Assembly (NCBI GenBank): GCA_949361645.1
Contig: OX442431.1
Coordinates: 7,836,849-7,900,848, forward strand
DNA: 64,000 nucleotides
Reading direction: 5' to 3'
Origin: Spongilla lacustris
Taxonomy: Eukaryota; Porifera; Demospongiae; Spongillida; Spongillidae
Each line of letters begins with the position of its first letter. Position 1 is the first letter of the stretch. Below are positions 31,178-44,900 of the stretch, piece by piece. The notes under the pieces are model-generated. The model was not told the origin of the DNA. It did not search any database and saw only the letters and a list, made by a program, of their open reading frames with translations. Position numbers and translations under genes: made by a program.

Positions 31178-32275
31178 TCACCGACAAGCACAACTTGTAA
31201 CCACCAGGTCTGGGATTTCCAATATGTTAACAGAGCCACTGTCGGAAACGATAAATGTTACGGGCTTGAATGAGCTAGGGACACAGGTCACATCGTAGGT
31301 CCTTCCGAGCATTGCGCTGTTAGGGTCGAGCACTCGCATCTTCCACTTCGCTATCGCATTGTAGGAATAATTATCGTTGCTACTTTTATCACAGCTTCCA
31401 ACACAGTTGCCGATGTTCAGTGTGACGGGAAAGATAACTTTAGGTCCGAATACAGCGGATATATTCACAAATAAAGTAGTCAGATTGCAGCCATAAACTT
31501 CTGTACCCGACTGGCGCGGTACTATATTGCCGTTCCGTTGTGACTCTGCGAAGTATTTTGTTACAATGAAAGGTATACCGCTAACGTATCGCTTCTCCAG
31601 CACAGCGCATGCGCCAGTCGCCTGATCGCTTTTATTTTGCAGGAGGGAAATGTCTGGTTGAACAAGCCCAATATCCACTCTCAGCATAACCTCCGCGCCA
31701 CTCAGAGACGATCTGCGAAATATACTTCTCATAAGTTGTGTAATATCGAGAGATGCGCAGCTTTGTGAGGTGTCCCAGGCATACGTACGACGAACAGGCA
31801 TGCCAAAGTGGTCAGCATTCGTTATGAAGTCGACTTGAAGGGTGGGAGGCAGGGGTCGGGTAACATTCGGGAACAATAATAGTTCCGATTTCTGGATATC
31901 GATGTCGCGGTATCCTCTTTCAACTGGTACACGAAACGTTAGCTCAAATCGGCGGTTGGATTCGAGCGACATGTCCGCCCCTGCGTGGTAAAGCATGCTA
32001 TGACACCCCTATAGTTGGTAGACTGCATGCAGTCTACCTTGTGTGTAAACAATGCTGGTTGCAGGAAGTACGAAAGCACTGCCACTCCCCTCCAGAAGTC
32101 CATCTTTCGCGCTTCTTACAGTTCTTCTTGTTACAGGTTTAGGCTGATGGTGCTGGTTCTGCATGTAAAGTAGCTTCGGGGAAGTAGCCTGAGATGCACA
32201 GCACAGCGTAACTATTGACACTAGTACTGCGAGCAGCATCATGTTCACGTGGAGACTCGAAAACGTTAACTGCAA
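31178..32275 (-). CDS. Divergent TGF-beta superfamily ligand
   Basis: Secreted dimeric growth-factor precursor. Two exons (minus): 32038-32275 and 31178-31980, joined in phase 1 over a 57-bp intron; 346 aa. N-terminal hydrophobic signal MMLLAVLVSIVTLCC, then a propeptide-like region. The C-terminal cystine-knot region has GCNLTTLFVN, IGNCVGSCD, VTCVPSSF and the terminal LVVTSCACR, matching the TGF-beta pattern Cys1, Cys-x-x-x-Cys, CVP and CxC. Where most members have two adjacent cysteines this one has Thr-Cys, so the inter-subunit disulfide cysteine is missing, as in lefty, GDF9 and BMP15. I see no standard RXXR furin site; basic candidates are EKR and VPR before the knot. Subfamily cannot be assigned. 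Confidence 0.88.
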
Positions 32276-32337
32276 TGCAATTTATACAGCAGCTGTAACA
32301 ACATCAAAACATTAACCCTGTAAAGTTCCCGCGCAAA
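32276..32337. promoter_or_regulatory. 62-bp gap between divergent start codons
   Basis: Only 62 bp separate the start codons of the TGF-beta ligand (minus) and HAUS7 (plus). Both 5' UTRs and any core promoters must lie here or overlap the coding sequences. A TTTATAC at about 32280 could serve as a TATA-like element. Confidence 0.5.
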
Positions 32338-32638
32338 ATGGCGGCCCGTTCGGGACTATTGGTATCAGGACCGAGCCAGAATGATTCGTGGGAAGACCTA
32401 GCGGAGGCTAGGAGCGCAGGAGGAACTGCAGCGCTGAATATAAGTAGAAGGCTTTTGGTGAGCGCGGTACAATACTCCGCGCCTTTAATACCCTTAACAG
32501 GACACAGGATGCCCATACGTGTCAGGAATGGAGCCGAGCACGATTAGGGAAGTGCTGTTTTCTGCCGGAGAAGCTCGAGTAAGAATTTTGCAATGGTTGG
32601 TGAGCAGGTAAGTTGTTAAAATATTTTGCTGAGCACCG

Positions 32639-32699
<61 letters not shown>

Positions 32700-34109
32700 A
32701 CACATACATACACACACATACACACACATACATACATACACACACATACACACACATACACACACATGCACACTAATGCAACATGCATATGCTACATATC
32801 CTTGCAATGACAACCACACTCAGTGTAGATTTCACTTGCGGTTACAAGAAATGGTACACACATCCGGGACAACATCAATGGTTGATGTTCCTTGTAATTA
32901 ATCACTTGCAATTCTATACATGTGTGCATTGTGTTTTGTTTCTCCCTCCAATCAGCTCTAACAATGCTATTGTCGTCAATTGGACTGTGCAGTCCAATGG
33001 ATTATGACCTTGTCAAGGTTGGTCACCATTGTTTGTTGTATGAACTGAAGATGCACTTTGGCTGAAAAGGGTATGTTGCTAGGCCCTAGACAGCTGCAAC
33101 TAATGGAGACATTGCTGGATCTAGTGGAGTGTGCCATGTCTGGTGACCACAGCAGGTGTGCAGATCACAGTGTAGTGTGTTCTGTTTAATATCACCTCCT
33201 CCTCCTCCCCCCCCCCCCCTTTGCCACCTTAGTACGCACCAGACGGTCCAACAGAGCTGCTTCTTTTTGGATGCACTCTGCCGCCAGGAAGAGTTGACTG
33301 TTGTCTTCCCCTCATCAGCAAGTCTCCTCACCCCTGACCTAGCTAAATGCGTGGATGTAGACAAGAGGTAATAACTTTGGGGGGGGGGGGGGGTATTACT
33401 ATCTTCAGAGTGTGCTGGTTAAGTTACCAGTTGCCTGTACGTGTACAGACCAAGCTTAGCTCACCTTTGTCAGGAGAAGATGGAAATTTCTCATAAACTT
33501 GATAGCTCTAGACACGCACTGCAGGAGCAGTGCGAGGTATGTGCTTGAGCATCCGCTGATTGTCATATTAGTTCTGTATGTGGTGTGTGTGTGTGTAGGG
33601 TTCATTTGCGGAGGTCAATCCACCGGTGTTGGATAGCCTCAGCAAGTCGCTGTCCCTAAGTGCCATCACCCTAGCACAGACTGCCGGCAGTTTTGTGTGC
33701 TGCTATGACGACGAGCTAAGGCCGTGGTCAAACAGGGAGTCAGCTGTACACCCAACACTGGGTGGTACTGTGAGAAGGCTTCATAAACATGTGAATACCG
33801 CCACCCAGGTGACACACTTACAACGGTTGTGTTCCAATAGCACTTACTGTGTATCTCTTTCCACAAGCTGCTAAATTCCCTTGAATTACTCGAAGACAAT
33901 TTGGCTAACATACAGCAGCTGCCAAGTCCAGTTGTCAAAGAGAAAGCAGCATACTTGGGTAAGGGGCATGCAGCATTGTCAAGATGGGTGTGAGACCTTA
34001 ACTGTTGTCTCGCCATGCCATGCCTCACTAAGGTGACAGGGCAGAGACAGTATTCAAAGAATGTAGGACCTTGCTTTCTCGAGGACAAACAGAGTTAAAC
34101 ACGTCTTAG
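32338..34109 (+). CDS. HAUS7: HAUS augmin-like complex subunit 7
   Basis: Component of augmin, which recruits gamma-tubulin to existing spindle microtubules and drives branching nucleation. Ten exons: 32338-32457, 32501-32607, 32829-32893, 32956-33017, 33070-33155, 33233-33367, 33449-33536, 33599-33808, 33868-33958, 34033-34109; 1041 nt, 346 aa (human 368). Recognised by GCPYVSG-MEPSTIREVLF, ARVRILQWLVSR, HLRLQEMVHTSG, IGLCSPMDYDLVKG, RQLQLMETLLDLVE, FVCCYDDELRPW and the C-terminal helical part. Intron 1 is only 43 bp. Intron 2 contains a CA microsatellite. The gene is convergent with NF1, 290 bp apart. Assignment rests on collinear similarity along the whole length; individual similarity is moderate because augmin subunits diverge quickly. 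Confidence 0.85.
32640..32772. repeat. (CA)n/(CATA)n microsatellite, HAUS7 intron 2
   Basis: Pure CA run of about 27 units grading into CACATACA units. Confidence 0.95.
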
Positions 34110-34399
34110 GATACACACACAGTGTGTTGTGTGCTAGACCTGTTTGTGCAGTACTGTTGTGTGCATTGTCAAAAGACAACCAGACATGTCAAACCTACAC
34201 CTTCTTTCATCAACCTATTGTCTTGGCATACAATTTGTATTATCGAGTGATGCAAGAACAAGCAAACTTGTACCAAGTGGATACAAGGGGTTGTATCTAA
34301 AAAAAAAAAAAAAAAAAAAATACTTTGAAGGAATGATTGACAGAATGAATGCGGAAGGAAACAAAACACAAAGTAAGAGCTGCAGAGCAGACATGGGCG
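34110..34399. other. Intergenic between convergent HAUS7 and NF1
   Basis: 290 bp of 3'-flanking sequence with an A22 run near 34300. No gene seen. Confidence 0.65.
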
Positions 34400-35154
34400 C
34401 TAGTCTATGCCGTCCTCATGCATGGAAGAGGATGATTCAGAGCGGTAAGACCCAAACAAAGAAGTTACAGTGACCTGCACTGTAGCGTCCCTCATGTTGG
34501 TGACACTCTTGGAGTGGTGGGAGAACTTCTCTTCAGGTGACAGCTCCTGGATGAGGCTGTCCAAGTACTGCTTGAAGAGGCATGTCTGCGTTGGGCATTG
34601 CTGGGGTGGGCGTGGCACACAATGAATAACACACTGTTATGGGGCATACCATCACCTTGACAAATGGACTGAAGTAGTTGACCACACCTCCAAACCCTTC
34701 GTCTTTAAAGAGATTACGGTCACACACATATGTCACCACATGTCTCTAGGTACCTTTGATGAAGGTAGGGCGCAATACGGCTTTCTCGTGGTCACACTTC
34801 ACAGCCAGTTTGACTATCCTCTGCACCGCTCCTATCACCTGAGTACACTGACCCTGCTGGAGTGTTCGCGCCATGTGATCTGACAACACCCCATAGCTGC
34901 CAAGAGAGGTGAGGTGAGAGGGTGGAGAGGTGATGTGAGGGAGTGGAGAGGTGATGTGAGGGAGTGGAGAGGTGAGGTGAGGGGTGGAGAGGTGATGTGA
35001 GGGGTGGAGAGGTGAGGTGAGGGGTGGAGAGGTGAGGGTGAACAACTTACATGAGAGGGAACACAGAGCTGTACACTTCGCTTGCATCGGCCAGAAACCT
35101 ATACAGTAATCTGACCTTCTGGTCCTCTTGAGACTGAATCAGCGCAGAAGCCTA

Positions 35155-35216
<62 letters not shown>

Positions 35217-38200
35217 ATGTATGTATGTATGTATGTATGTATGTGCTTAACATGGTTCATATTGTATACAAGCACACATGTACACATGCACACATATGCA
35301 CCAACGCACCAGCATAAGAAGAAACAAGATCTGGGTCTTGTGGTCTGTTATGGTTGTGGGGGACAGCAGGGAACTGTACACAACAGATTCCCTGGCCTCT
35401 TCGGTGGCTGAACGTCGTGGCCTTAGGTCCTGCAGCTGTCCTCTCAAGATGTCACTCTCAGGGAAGAGTGCAGCGATGTAGGCTAAATTGTCCTCATTCA
35501 CACACTGGCCATTCATCCTGGGAGGAGGGGGTGGAGGGAGTGATGGAGTTAAGAGTGGTGAGTGGGTGGAGGGAGTGATGGGGTTAAGAGTGGTGAGGGG
35601 GTGGAGGGAGTGGTGAGGGAGTAAGGGACAATGTACATACTACCCAATCCTCCTAGTACCCAGACCATAGGTTGTAACCACTCCCCCTAGTACCCAGACC
35701 ACAGGCTGTAACCACTCCCCCTAGTACCCAGACCACAGGCTGTAGCCACTCCCCCTAGTACCCAGACTGTACTTACTTTCCACCAGGGGTGTGGATAAAA
35801 AGCAATGTTGTCAGCAGTTCCTGTGTGTGAGTTCTCACAGTGGACAGAGGATGGAAAAACCCTGCAAAACATGCTATTAAGGTAGGTCATATTACTCCAC
35901 ATAATGCCCACCTTTATACAGCAGCACAGAAAGGGCAAAGTGAAAATCACTATTAAATGATACAGCCACTTGTTTGTCCATCTGGTTCAGGGGGAACTCC
36001 TGGCTTTTTCTGGCCAGCAATAGAACACTAGCTAAGCTCTGCAGGGAGGATCAAAGGTACTAGCACCATGCCATGCTGCAATTGATCTGGTACAATAACT
36101 GATCTGGTTAACTGATCTAGTATTATAACTGACCTGGTTAGTTCCTACGTCATAATAACCCCATGTACCTATTAATAACTGACCCTACGAATAACTGACC
36201 TGGTTCGTTCCTACGTCATAATAACCCCATGTACCTATTAATAACTGACCCTACGAATAACTGACCTGGTTCTCAAAGATGTTTCGCTGGTTCATAAACT
36301 TCACACAAGCTTCTAATAGCCCCAGTCCTGATGCATAGAGAGTTGAGTCACCCAGCTGAAGTGGACATAGGGTAATGTAAGAATGGAAGTGGGAAGGATG
36401 GGGGTGGAGGTGAGGGAAGGATGGGGGTGGAGGTGAGGGAAGGATGGGGGTGGAGGTGAGGGAAGGATGGGGGTGGAGGTGAGGGAAGGATGGGGGTGGA
36501 GGTGAGGGAAGGATGGGGGTGGAGGTGAGGGAAGGATGGGGGTGGAGGTGAGGGAAGGATGGGGGTGGAGGTGAGGGAAGGATGGGGGTGGAGGTGAGAG
36601 AAGGATGGGGGTGGAGGTGAGGGAAGGATGGGGGTGGAGGTGAGGGAAGGATGGGGGTGGAGGTGAGGGAAGGATGGGGGTGGAGGTGAGGGAAGGATGG
36701 GGGTGGGGGTGGTGAGAAGGGGTAGGGGGCAGAATACCTGCAACAAGCCAACTGCTACCCAAAAGAGATGTTGCACCAACTTTAGCTCCTACAAGGGCAA
36801 AACCTCTTTGATCATACATTCCTACACACCATACACATATACCTCCTTCAGCAGGGGTACCAGCTGTGTGAGGCAGATCACCACTGGCTCAAGTGACATG
36901 ATCTCCTCCTGCTTATCACTCAACATGTCTGCCAGAACCCTAAGGGCGCGTGTAACAAGCCGGCTGTCTGCCTGAGTGGAGATCACGCCGAGGAGAAGGA
37001 AGGAACGTGATTGTAGAGCAGGGTTGAAGTGTAAGGCAGTCCTGTGGGGAGGAGGGAGAGGGAGGGAGGGAGGGGAGGGGAGGGAGGGGGGAGGGAGGGA
37101 GGGAGGGAGGGAGGGAGGGAGGGAGGGGAGGGAGGGAGGGAGGGAAGGGAGGGAGGGAGGGAGGGAAGGGAGGGAGGGAGGGAGGGAAGGGAGGGAGGGA
37201 GGGAGGGAAGGGATGAGTAATAATACTAAATTAAATCTTTAATGTACCTTCGTGCAAGAGTTTGCCATCTGGCAAGCCAACCGCAGTTGGGGAAATGTGA
37301 GGAGCAAATTTGTAGAATTTCAAGGAGGTATTGGGAAATGGATACAACAGAGGCGGAGCTTAGTGTGTCCTTTATGTCTTGACCGAGCCTGGTGGCCTGG
37401 GGACTAGGCTGGTACGAGGCCACTGATGGAGAGGTTTGGATCCCTGAGGAAGGAACACAATATGGCTTCCATGTGAGGAAGCCCTGTCAGCTAACCGAAC
37501 TGAAGGTAAAATTTGGACTGTGAAAGTTCAGCCAACTTAAGAGAGATAGCCTTGTGGGTCTCCACTGATTGGGAATAGAGTCATCAGTCATTAACAACAT
37601 ATTTCTAAAAAATGCTCACCATTTCCAAACACTGATGGCACAGATGCAAGAGCCTGTACTGTGTTGAGGGCAATACCATGTATGGTCGCCCGCACCAGGG
37701 GGGGTCCCTGGGCACACATTATGACCACAATAAAGGAGACATCGGGAAGATATTTGACAACTATTGTGAGGAGGGTGGGAGTTAGCAACAGAATGGAGCG
37801 GCAAAGGAGAGGGGAGGGGAGGGGAGGGGAGGGGAGGGGAGGGGAGGGGAGGGGAGGGGAGGGGAGGGGAGGGGAGGGGAGGGGAGGGGAGGGGAGGGGA
37901 GGGGAGGGGAGGGGAGGGGAGGGGAGGGGAGGGGAGGGGAGGGGAGGGGAGGGGAGGGGAGGGGAGGGGAGGGGAGGGGAGGGGAGGGGAGGGGAGGGGA
38001 GGGGAGGGGAGGGGAGGGGAGGGGAGGGGAGGGTTACCATTGATCTTGTTGTTGAAGCTTAGTGCCAGGAGGAAGCGTGTTAGGACTGCCAACTCTGGCC
38101 AGAGAGCATTCTGAACCAAGCAAGAAACGGGAGAATCTGTTGTGTGGGCTATGGTCTGGGGAAGAGATGGGATAGATGGAGGTGCCAGGAGCAAAGGGGA

Positions 38201-38367
38201 GGGGCATACAGCAAGGGGAGGGGCATAAAGTAAGGGGAGGGGCATACAGTAAGTATCTTCCTCATTATCTCATTAGCCGCCACGTTGTCACAGGTTTTGG
38301 CTAGACTGGTGGTAGTGTCAGCCAAGACCTCCAGCTTTCTGCTACCAATGCCATCGACTATTCCCAG

Positions 38368-38428
<61 letters not shown>

Positions 38429-38904
38429 CCTTAGTGGGCATAATGATGTCTTACACACTCACCTTGATAAAATGGTCAAGCACCTTTTTGATCAGATCAG
38501 GCTCCTCCCTCATCCTGGACCACACGTGTGTTTGAATAAGTGGGTACATCTAAACCCACACCCACACACACACACACACACACGCACGCCATGGAGAACT
38601 TCACATAAAGATATTCCAGAGGCACACAGTGTTACCTCAGCCTCGGAGATGGTGAGAGCCACCAGGAGGTCTATCAGCCTTGTCACCTTCTCCTGTTCAG
38701 GTGCTGAGTCATTGTGCACAAAATGTGCCAGGTTTGGTATCCATGGTGATATGTAAGCTAAACAGAGCTGCTTGTGTGATGGTGTGTAGTGCTGGAAGCC
38801 TGCTACGACCTCAGAGAGGAATTCAACAGTGAGGTGTGCCTCTGACTTAGCTAGCTCCTCACTAATGGATACCACAAACTGAGCACTGTTCATAGGGATA
38901 CACA

Positions 38905-38953
<49 letters not shown>

Positions 38954-41900
38954 TGGGGAAGGGAATCATGTAATGGGATGTGGAAGTGAGGTGCGTGTCA
39001 AGGAGGGGGGCCCCCACAAGTAGTTACCATGGCTACACTCCAGGTGTTTATTGATCCGGAAATGGAACGCATCTTTCACAGCGCCCAGAAGCTTGTATGC
39101 TGCAATACGCAGTGATGCCTCAGTACTGCCGAGATTGAGCAAAGCCTGTCGTGAAGAGAAGAGACGATGTAAGGGAGGGGAAGGGGAGGGGAGGGAGAGG
39201 AAAGGGGAGGAGAGGGAGAGGGAGGAAAGGGGAGGAGAGGGAGAGGGAGGAGAGGGAGAGAGGAAAGGGGAGGAGAGAGAGAGGAAAGGGGAGGAGAGGG
39301 AGAGAGAGGAAAGGGGAGGAGAGGGAGAGAGAGGAAAGGGGAGGAGAGGGAGAGAGAGGAAAGGGGAGGAGAGGGAGAGAGAGGAAAGGGGAGGAGAGGG
39401 AGAGAGAGGAAAGGGGAGGAGAGGGAGAGAGAGGAAAGGGGAGGAGAGGGAGAGAGAGGAAAGGGGAGGGGAGGGAGAGAGAGGAAAGGGGAGGAGAGGG
39501 AGAGAGAGGAAAGGGGAGGAGAGGGAGAATGAAATGCAAGGGGATAAGATACCTACCAGGTTAAGGAAGGTACCAGGAACATCTTTGGGTTCCATCTTCC
39601 TCTCAGACAGATATCGACTCTGAGGAGCAAGACCACACACCAGGGCTAGCACAATATATGTTGTAATCTGTTCGGTCGTTAGCACTAACAACTCTACTGA
39701 TAGAATAGTAAATTAACATATGTGCCTGCTTCTAGCCTCGTACCCAGACCTAATGTGTGCCTGCTTCTAGCCTCGTACCCAGACCTAACATGCCACTTTT
39801 CACGTAACATCCACTGCTGCGTATGTTGGTCGGGGACGAGACTAACAGCTCATATATATCGTACGATTTCATATGGAAAATTGATGAGTGATAAGCCACA
39901 CCCCTCCACTACAAGTGTGCACCCATATTTGGACTTAACTAATAATAGCTTATACTGGAGCCAACGTGAATACATGCCCCGCCCACAGCTATATCACCTC
40001 ATTGTGGTGTGTACACACACCCCACACAGTGGTCCCCCCACACCCCCAGTGGCCCCCCACACCCCCACACCCTATCTGTTACATCTTCTATTACCATTCT
40101 TTCCTAATGCCTCCTCCCCTCCCCCTCCCCCCACTCACTGGCTGTTGGTTCTGCCACGCACTCACAGCCGCATTCAGTGACTTAACAAGGACTTCGGCAT
40201 CAGGTGATGTGAACTTAACCAGCTGCCCTCCATCTATGAGCCTCACAACAAAACTGTTTTTTCCTTCAGCAAAGACCTGGTACACATAGGAAGGGCTTAC
40301 ATACACAGTACACATAGGAAGGCTTACATACACGGTACACATAGGAAGGCTTACATACACGGTACACATAGGAAGGCTTACATATATGGTACACATAGGA
40401 AGGCTTACATACACGGTACACATAGGAAGGCTTACATACATGGTACACATAGGAAGGCTTACATACACGGTACACACACACATCCTCACTTCTCTGATAT
40501 CAGCGACGTGGTATATCTCCTTCAATGTGGTAGGTATGTCAAACACTCTGACCTTATCTGTAGCCATGACAACCATGGCAGATTTGACCAGCATCAAGGT
40601 GGCAGGGATCTCATAGGTCACCTGTCTCTGAATGATGTGGTGGACATTGGTAAACTCCTATGGGCAAGATTTGGAGTGGTGAATTTCAAACCAAGATCAC
40701 TTGCTCTTCCAATGCCCATCTGTCCTCTCCCTCACTCACCCACTCACTCCTCCCTCCCTCCCTCCCTCCCTCCCTCCCTCCCTCCCTCCCTCCCTCCCTC
40801 CCTCCCTCCCTCCCTCCCTCCCTCCCTCCTTACCTTCCCTCCACCTTCAAACTCAAGGGTCGTTGCAGGTAGCCTCAGCTCTTGTGGCTCAATGAACTCG
40901 CTGAAGCGATGTATGTTGTCGACCATGACGACCCTCTTGGCCCCCTTGATGTGGGCAAAGATGCGTACTGATGTGGCCAGCTTGTTGGCATACTGTCTGA
41001 AGTACGTGTTGCAGTTGTACAGGTATATGCCCTCTATGCTGCACATGGTAAGCTCAGGTACGTAGGCAGCAAACTTGACAAGTAACTCGAGCTAGGGTGA
41101 GGAGGGAGTGAGGGGAGGGAGAGGAGGGAGGGGGAGGGAAGGGAGAAGGGAGGGAGGGAGGAGGGAGGGAGGGGAGGGAGGAGGGGGGAGGGGAGGGAAA
41201 GGAGGAGGGAGGGGAGGAGAGCAAGGAGGAAGGAAAGGGAACAATAGAGAATGGTGATAAGGAAGGGAAGAGGAAAGGAGAGTATGAGAAGGAAATAGTG
41301 TGTACAAGGTAGGACAGGGGAAGAGGTTCTCACATCTGGTTCATTGACAGGAGAGGCTTGGGTCAAGTCTATGACTAACTCGAAAGCCTTCTCACTGTAC
41401 GCCTTCAAGAGAGACATCATGTGATAGAGGATTTGATATGGGATGTGCAGCTGGTCCCCCCTGGAACGAAGAAGGTACAACATGGCTGCTACAGAAGCGT
41501 CCTTTAGCTTACCTGAACTTCCTGGCTATGAAGTAGAACACAGGACAGCCTGCCTTTGATGTTCCAGCCTGTGTGTGTATGTGTGTGTGTGTGTGTGGTG
41601 TGTGTGTGTGTGTGTTTGTGTGTGCGTGTGTGTGATGGTGATGGTAGTACGTAATATGGTGCATAAAGTATGTGGCCAATAGCAACAAAGACAGCCATGT
41701 TACCATAGCAACAAAGGCAGCATACACCAGTACATCTCCAATACTACACTCCTCCCCTTCACACACTAATCACTGTTACCACAGCAACAAAGGCAGTCAT
41801 GTTACCATAGCAACAAAGGCAGTCATGTTACCATAGCAACAAAGGCAGTCATGTTACCATAGCAACAAAGGCAGTCATGTTACCATAGCAACAAAGGCAG

Positions 41901-44900
41901 TCATGTTACCATAGCAACAAAGGCAGTCATGTTACCACAGTAACAAAGGCAGTCATGTTACCATAGCAACAAAGGCAGTCATATTACCTGGTAGAATATC
42001 TCCTTGGCTTTAATGGAGCGGAGTACTCTGTCATCACATTCATTGGCCATGGCATCAAGAAACTCCTCCATCTGACTGCTCATAAGGGCACTCCTGTGGG
42101 TCAGGGGGTGAGGTGTGGGTCAGGGGATGAGGAGTGGGTCAGGGGGTGAGGAGGTGTGGGTCAGGGGATGAGGTGTGGGTCAGGGATGAGGAAGTGTGGG
42201 TCAGGGGATGAGGGTGTGGGTCAGGGGATGAGGAGGTGTGGGTCAGGGGAGGAGGTGTGGGTCAGGGGAGGTTATTTCATGACCCACCTAGACTTAAGAG
42301 AACATCTCCTTTTACGGTAGCTGGGTGCTCCAAGCTGAGCAAGCAGAGTATTGAGTTTGTGGAACAGGTCCCTTGCTGACACAGACGTTCTATCCATATG
42401 GGAGATGTGCACCAATTAGAATGCAGCAGCAAGGAGGATGGGGAGGGAGAAGGGGAGAGGGGGAGGGAAGGGAAGGGAGAGGGGAAGGGAAGGTGGGGGA
42501 AGGGGGAGGGAAGGGAAGGGAGAGGGGAAGGGAAGGTGGGGGAAGGGGGAGGGAAGGGAAGGGAGAGGGGAAGGGAAGGGAAGGGAGAGGGGAAGGGAAG
42601 GTGGGGGAAGGGGGAGGGAAGGGAAGGGAGAGGGGAAGGGAAGGTGGGGGAAGGGGGAGGGAAGGGAAGGGAGAGGGGAAGGGAAGGTGGGGGAAGGGGG
42701 AGGGAAGGGAAGGGAGAGGGGAAGGGAAGGTGGGGGAAGGGGGAGGGATAGAAGGGAAGGGGAGGGGGAGGGAGAGGGGGAAAGAGAATGCAGCAATGAG
42801 AGAAGGGAAGGCACACACCTAGTGGAGGCATCATAGGCAGTGGAGGGAGAGGAGAGGGGTGGGAGGGAGAGGGGGAGTGGATGGGGAGGGTGAGGGTGAG
42901 GGGAGGGGAAGGGATGGAGAGGGAGAGGGGGAGGGGAGGGAGGGAGAGGGGTGGGGAGGGAGAGGGGGAGGGGACACACCTAGTGGAGGCAGCATAAGCT
43001 GCGATTCTTTCATTGTTACTCCACAGCAAGTTATGGAGTCTGTACTTGTCAGAGTCTTTGAGGAAGGATATGAACTCGACCGCCTCCCCCTCCATATAGG
43101 GACCCATGGAGGCCATTCGAAGGGCTAGCTCACGGGAGCGTTCAAAGTTCCCAGTAAGGAAGTCATTGAACACTCCCATGTGTGCTTCCTTCTTGAAGAG
43201 AACATGATTGGCCAGATTCTGCAACACCTACAGTAAAGCCATAGATGTGGCCATGACAACTACTCCACATACAACACAAAACCACAGTTCACACACAAAT
43301 TGAAATTATTAATAAGTGATTCAGCCAATAACCTTTGATATGAAGGTTAGACCTCTTCTGACCTCTGGTTGGATCTCACCCTGTATCAGACTATAGCTCT
43401 GAGGGGACACTGGGATGGGGATGAGGAAAGGTGTGGTGAAGGTGGGATGGGGGTGTGGTGAAGGTGGGATGGGGTGTGGTGAAGGTGGGATGGGGTGTGG
43501 TGAAGGTGGGATGGGGTGTGGTGAAGGTGGGATGGGGGTGTGGTGAAGGTGGGATGGGTGTGGTGAAGGTGGGATGGGGTGTGGTGAAGGTGGGATGGAG
43601 GTGTGGTGAAGGTGGGATGGGGGTGTGGTGAAGGTGGGATGGGGTGTGGTGAAGGTGGGATGGGTGTGGTGAAGGTGGGATGGGGTGTGGTGAAGGTGGG
43701 ATGGGGTGTGGTGAAGGTGGGATGGGGGTGTGGTGAAGGTGTGGTGGGATATGAACATGAACTCACCAATGGCTGGATTGATGAACCTCAAGAAAATGGC
43801 ACTGTTCACTGTGTCTATGCTGGACTCTGGAAAGTAACTAAATACAACCTACATGGACACACATGGGTTATTGCACATGTGGGTGTGGCCAGCGGCCTGC
43901 TTACAGAGTACAAGACATGGCACACAGTCCTGATCTGTAGTGGTAGGCTGGGAAGGGAGGAGAGGATCTTGGAGTAGAAGGAGTCGATCAGTTCTAGAAC
44001 GTTGCCGCGGTTGGTCTCCAGTTTGGACTTGTCTTCCAAACGAGCAGGGTCCACCTCATACTCCTTGTCACACGACTTGACCAGGGAGAGTATCAGAGGC
44101 CTCACCACAGACTGGAGGTAGTAGAGACCAAAGGTCTTGAAGCAGGAGGAGAGGACTTTGCAAGCAATCGAGTTCCCCCTGAAAAGGGTGTCAAGCCGAC
44201 CACTCTCCACTGCCTCCACCTGTTCACAGGTGTCAAGAAATGAATAGTTAAGGGAGCCACATTCCAATTAGAGTGCAGTACCTCAGTGCTCAATATCCTC
44301 TCCAGGAAAGCTGCTAGTCTGTTCTTCTCATCAAACAGCAATATCAACACCTCTGTCAACTCATCCTTCATAAGAGGGAGAAGGATAAGGTTTCCACCGC
44401 AATCACAGGGAGTTGCTTACTAGGTTTTCAGGTGGTACAGACTCTAGAAGAGCCATGGCAACGGGGAAGTCTTCGTCTGACGTCTGTGAAATGAGCAGGT
44501 CTAACATCAGGGTATAGCGATCGGCTAAAGTGGTCTCAGCCAGGGAGTGGAACTCCGCCCCCTGCTTTAAGATGGAGGTCAGGACTTCGATGAAGCTGGC
44601 TCTGGTCTGAAGGTCCTCATCATATCCAAGTCCTAATTAAAACAAAGGTCACCTTTCTCCCCCTCAATCCCCAGCCCCAGCTACCCATGCATACCTATGG
44701 CATGTGTTAATCCACTGTCAATGTTGGCAGTGAGCATGTTGGACATAGCTTTGATGGTCGCCTCCCTCAGAGAGGCAACGTGGCGGGTCAAGCCTTGCTT
44801 GTGGATGGAGGACAGAGCACTCCAGTCCACACCATTGAGCGAGTGAATCAGGTTCAGGAATGAGTTGAAGTGCCTAAGGGACACACAGATACCAGTGTTC

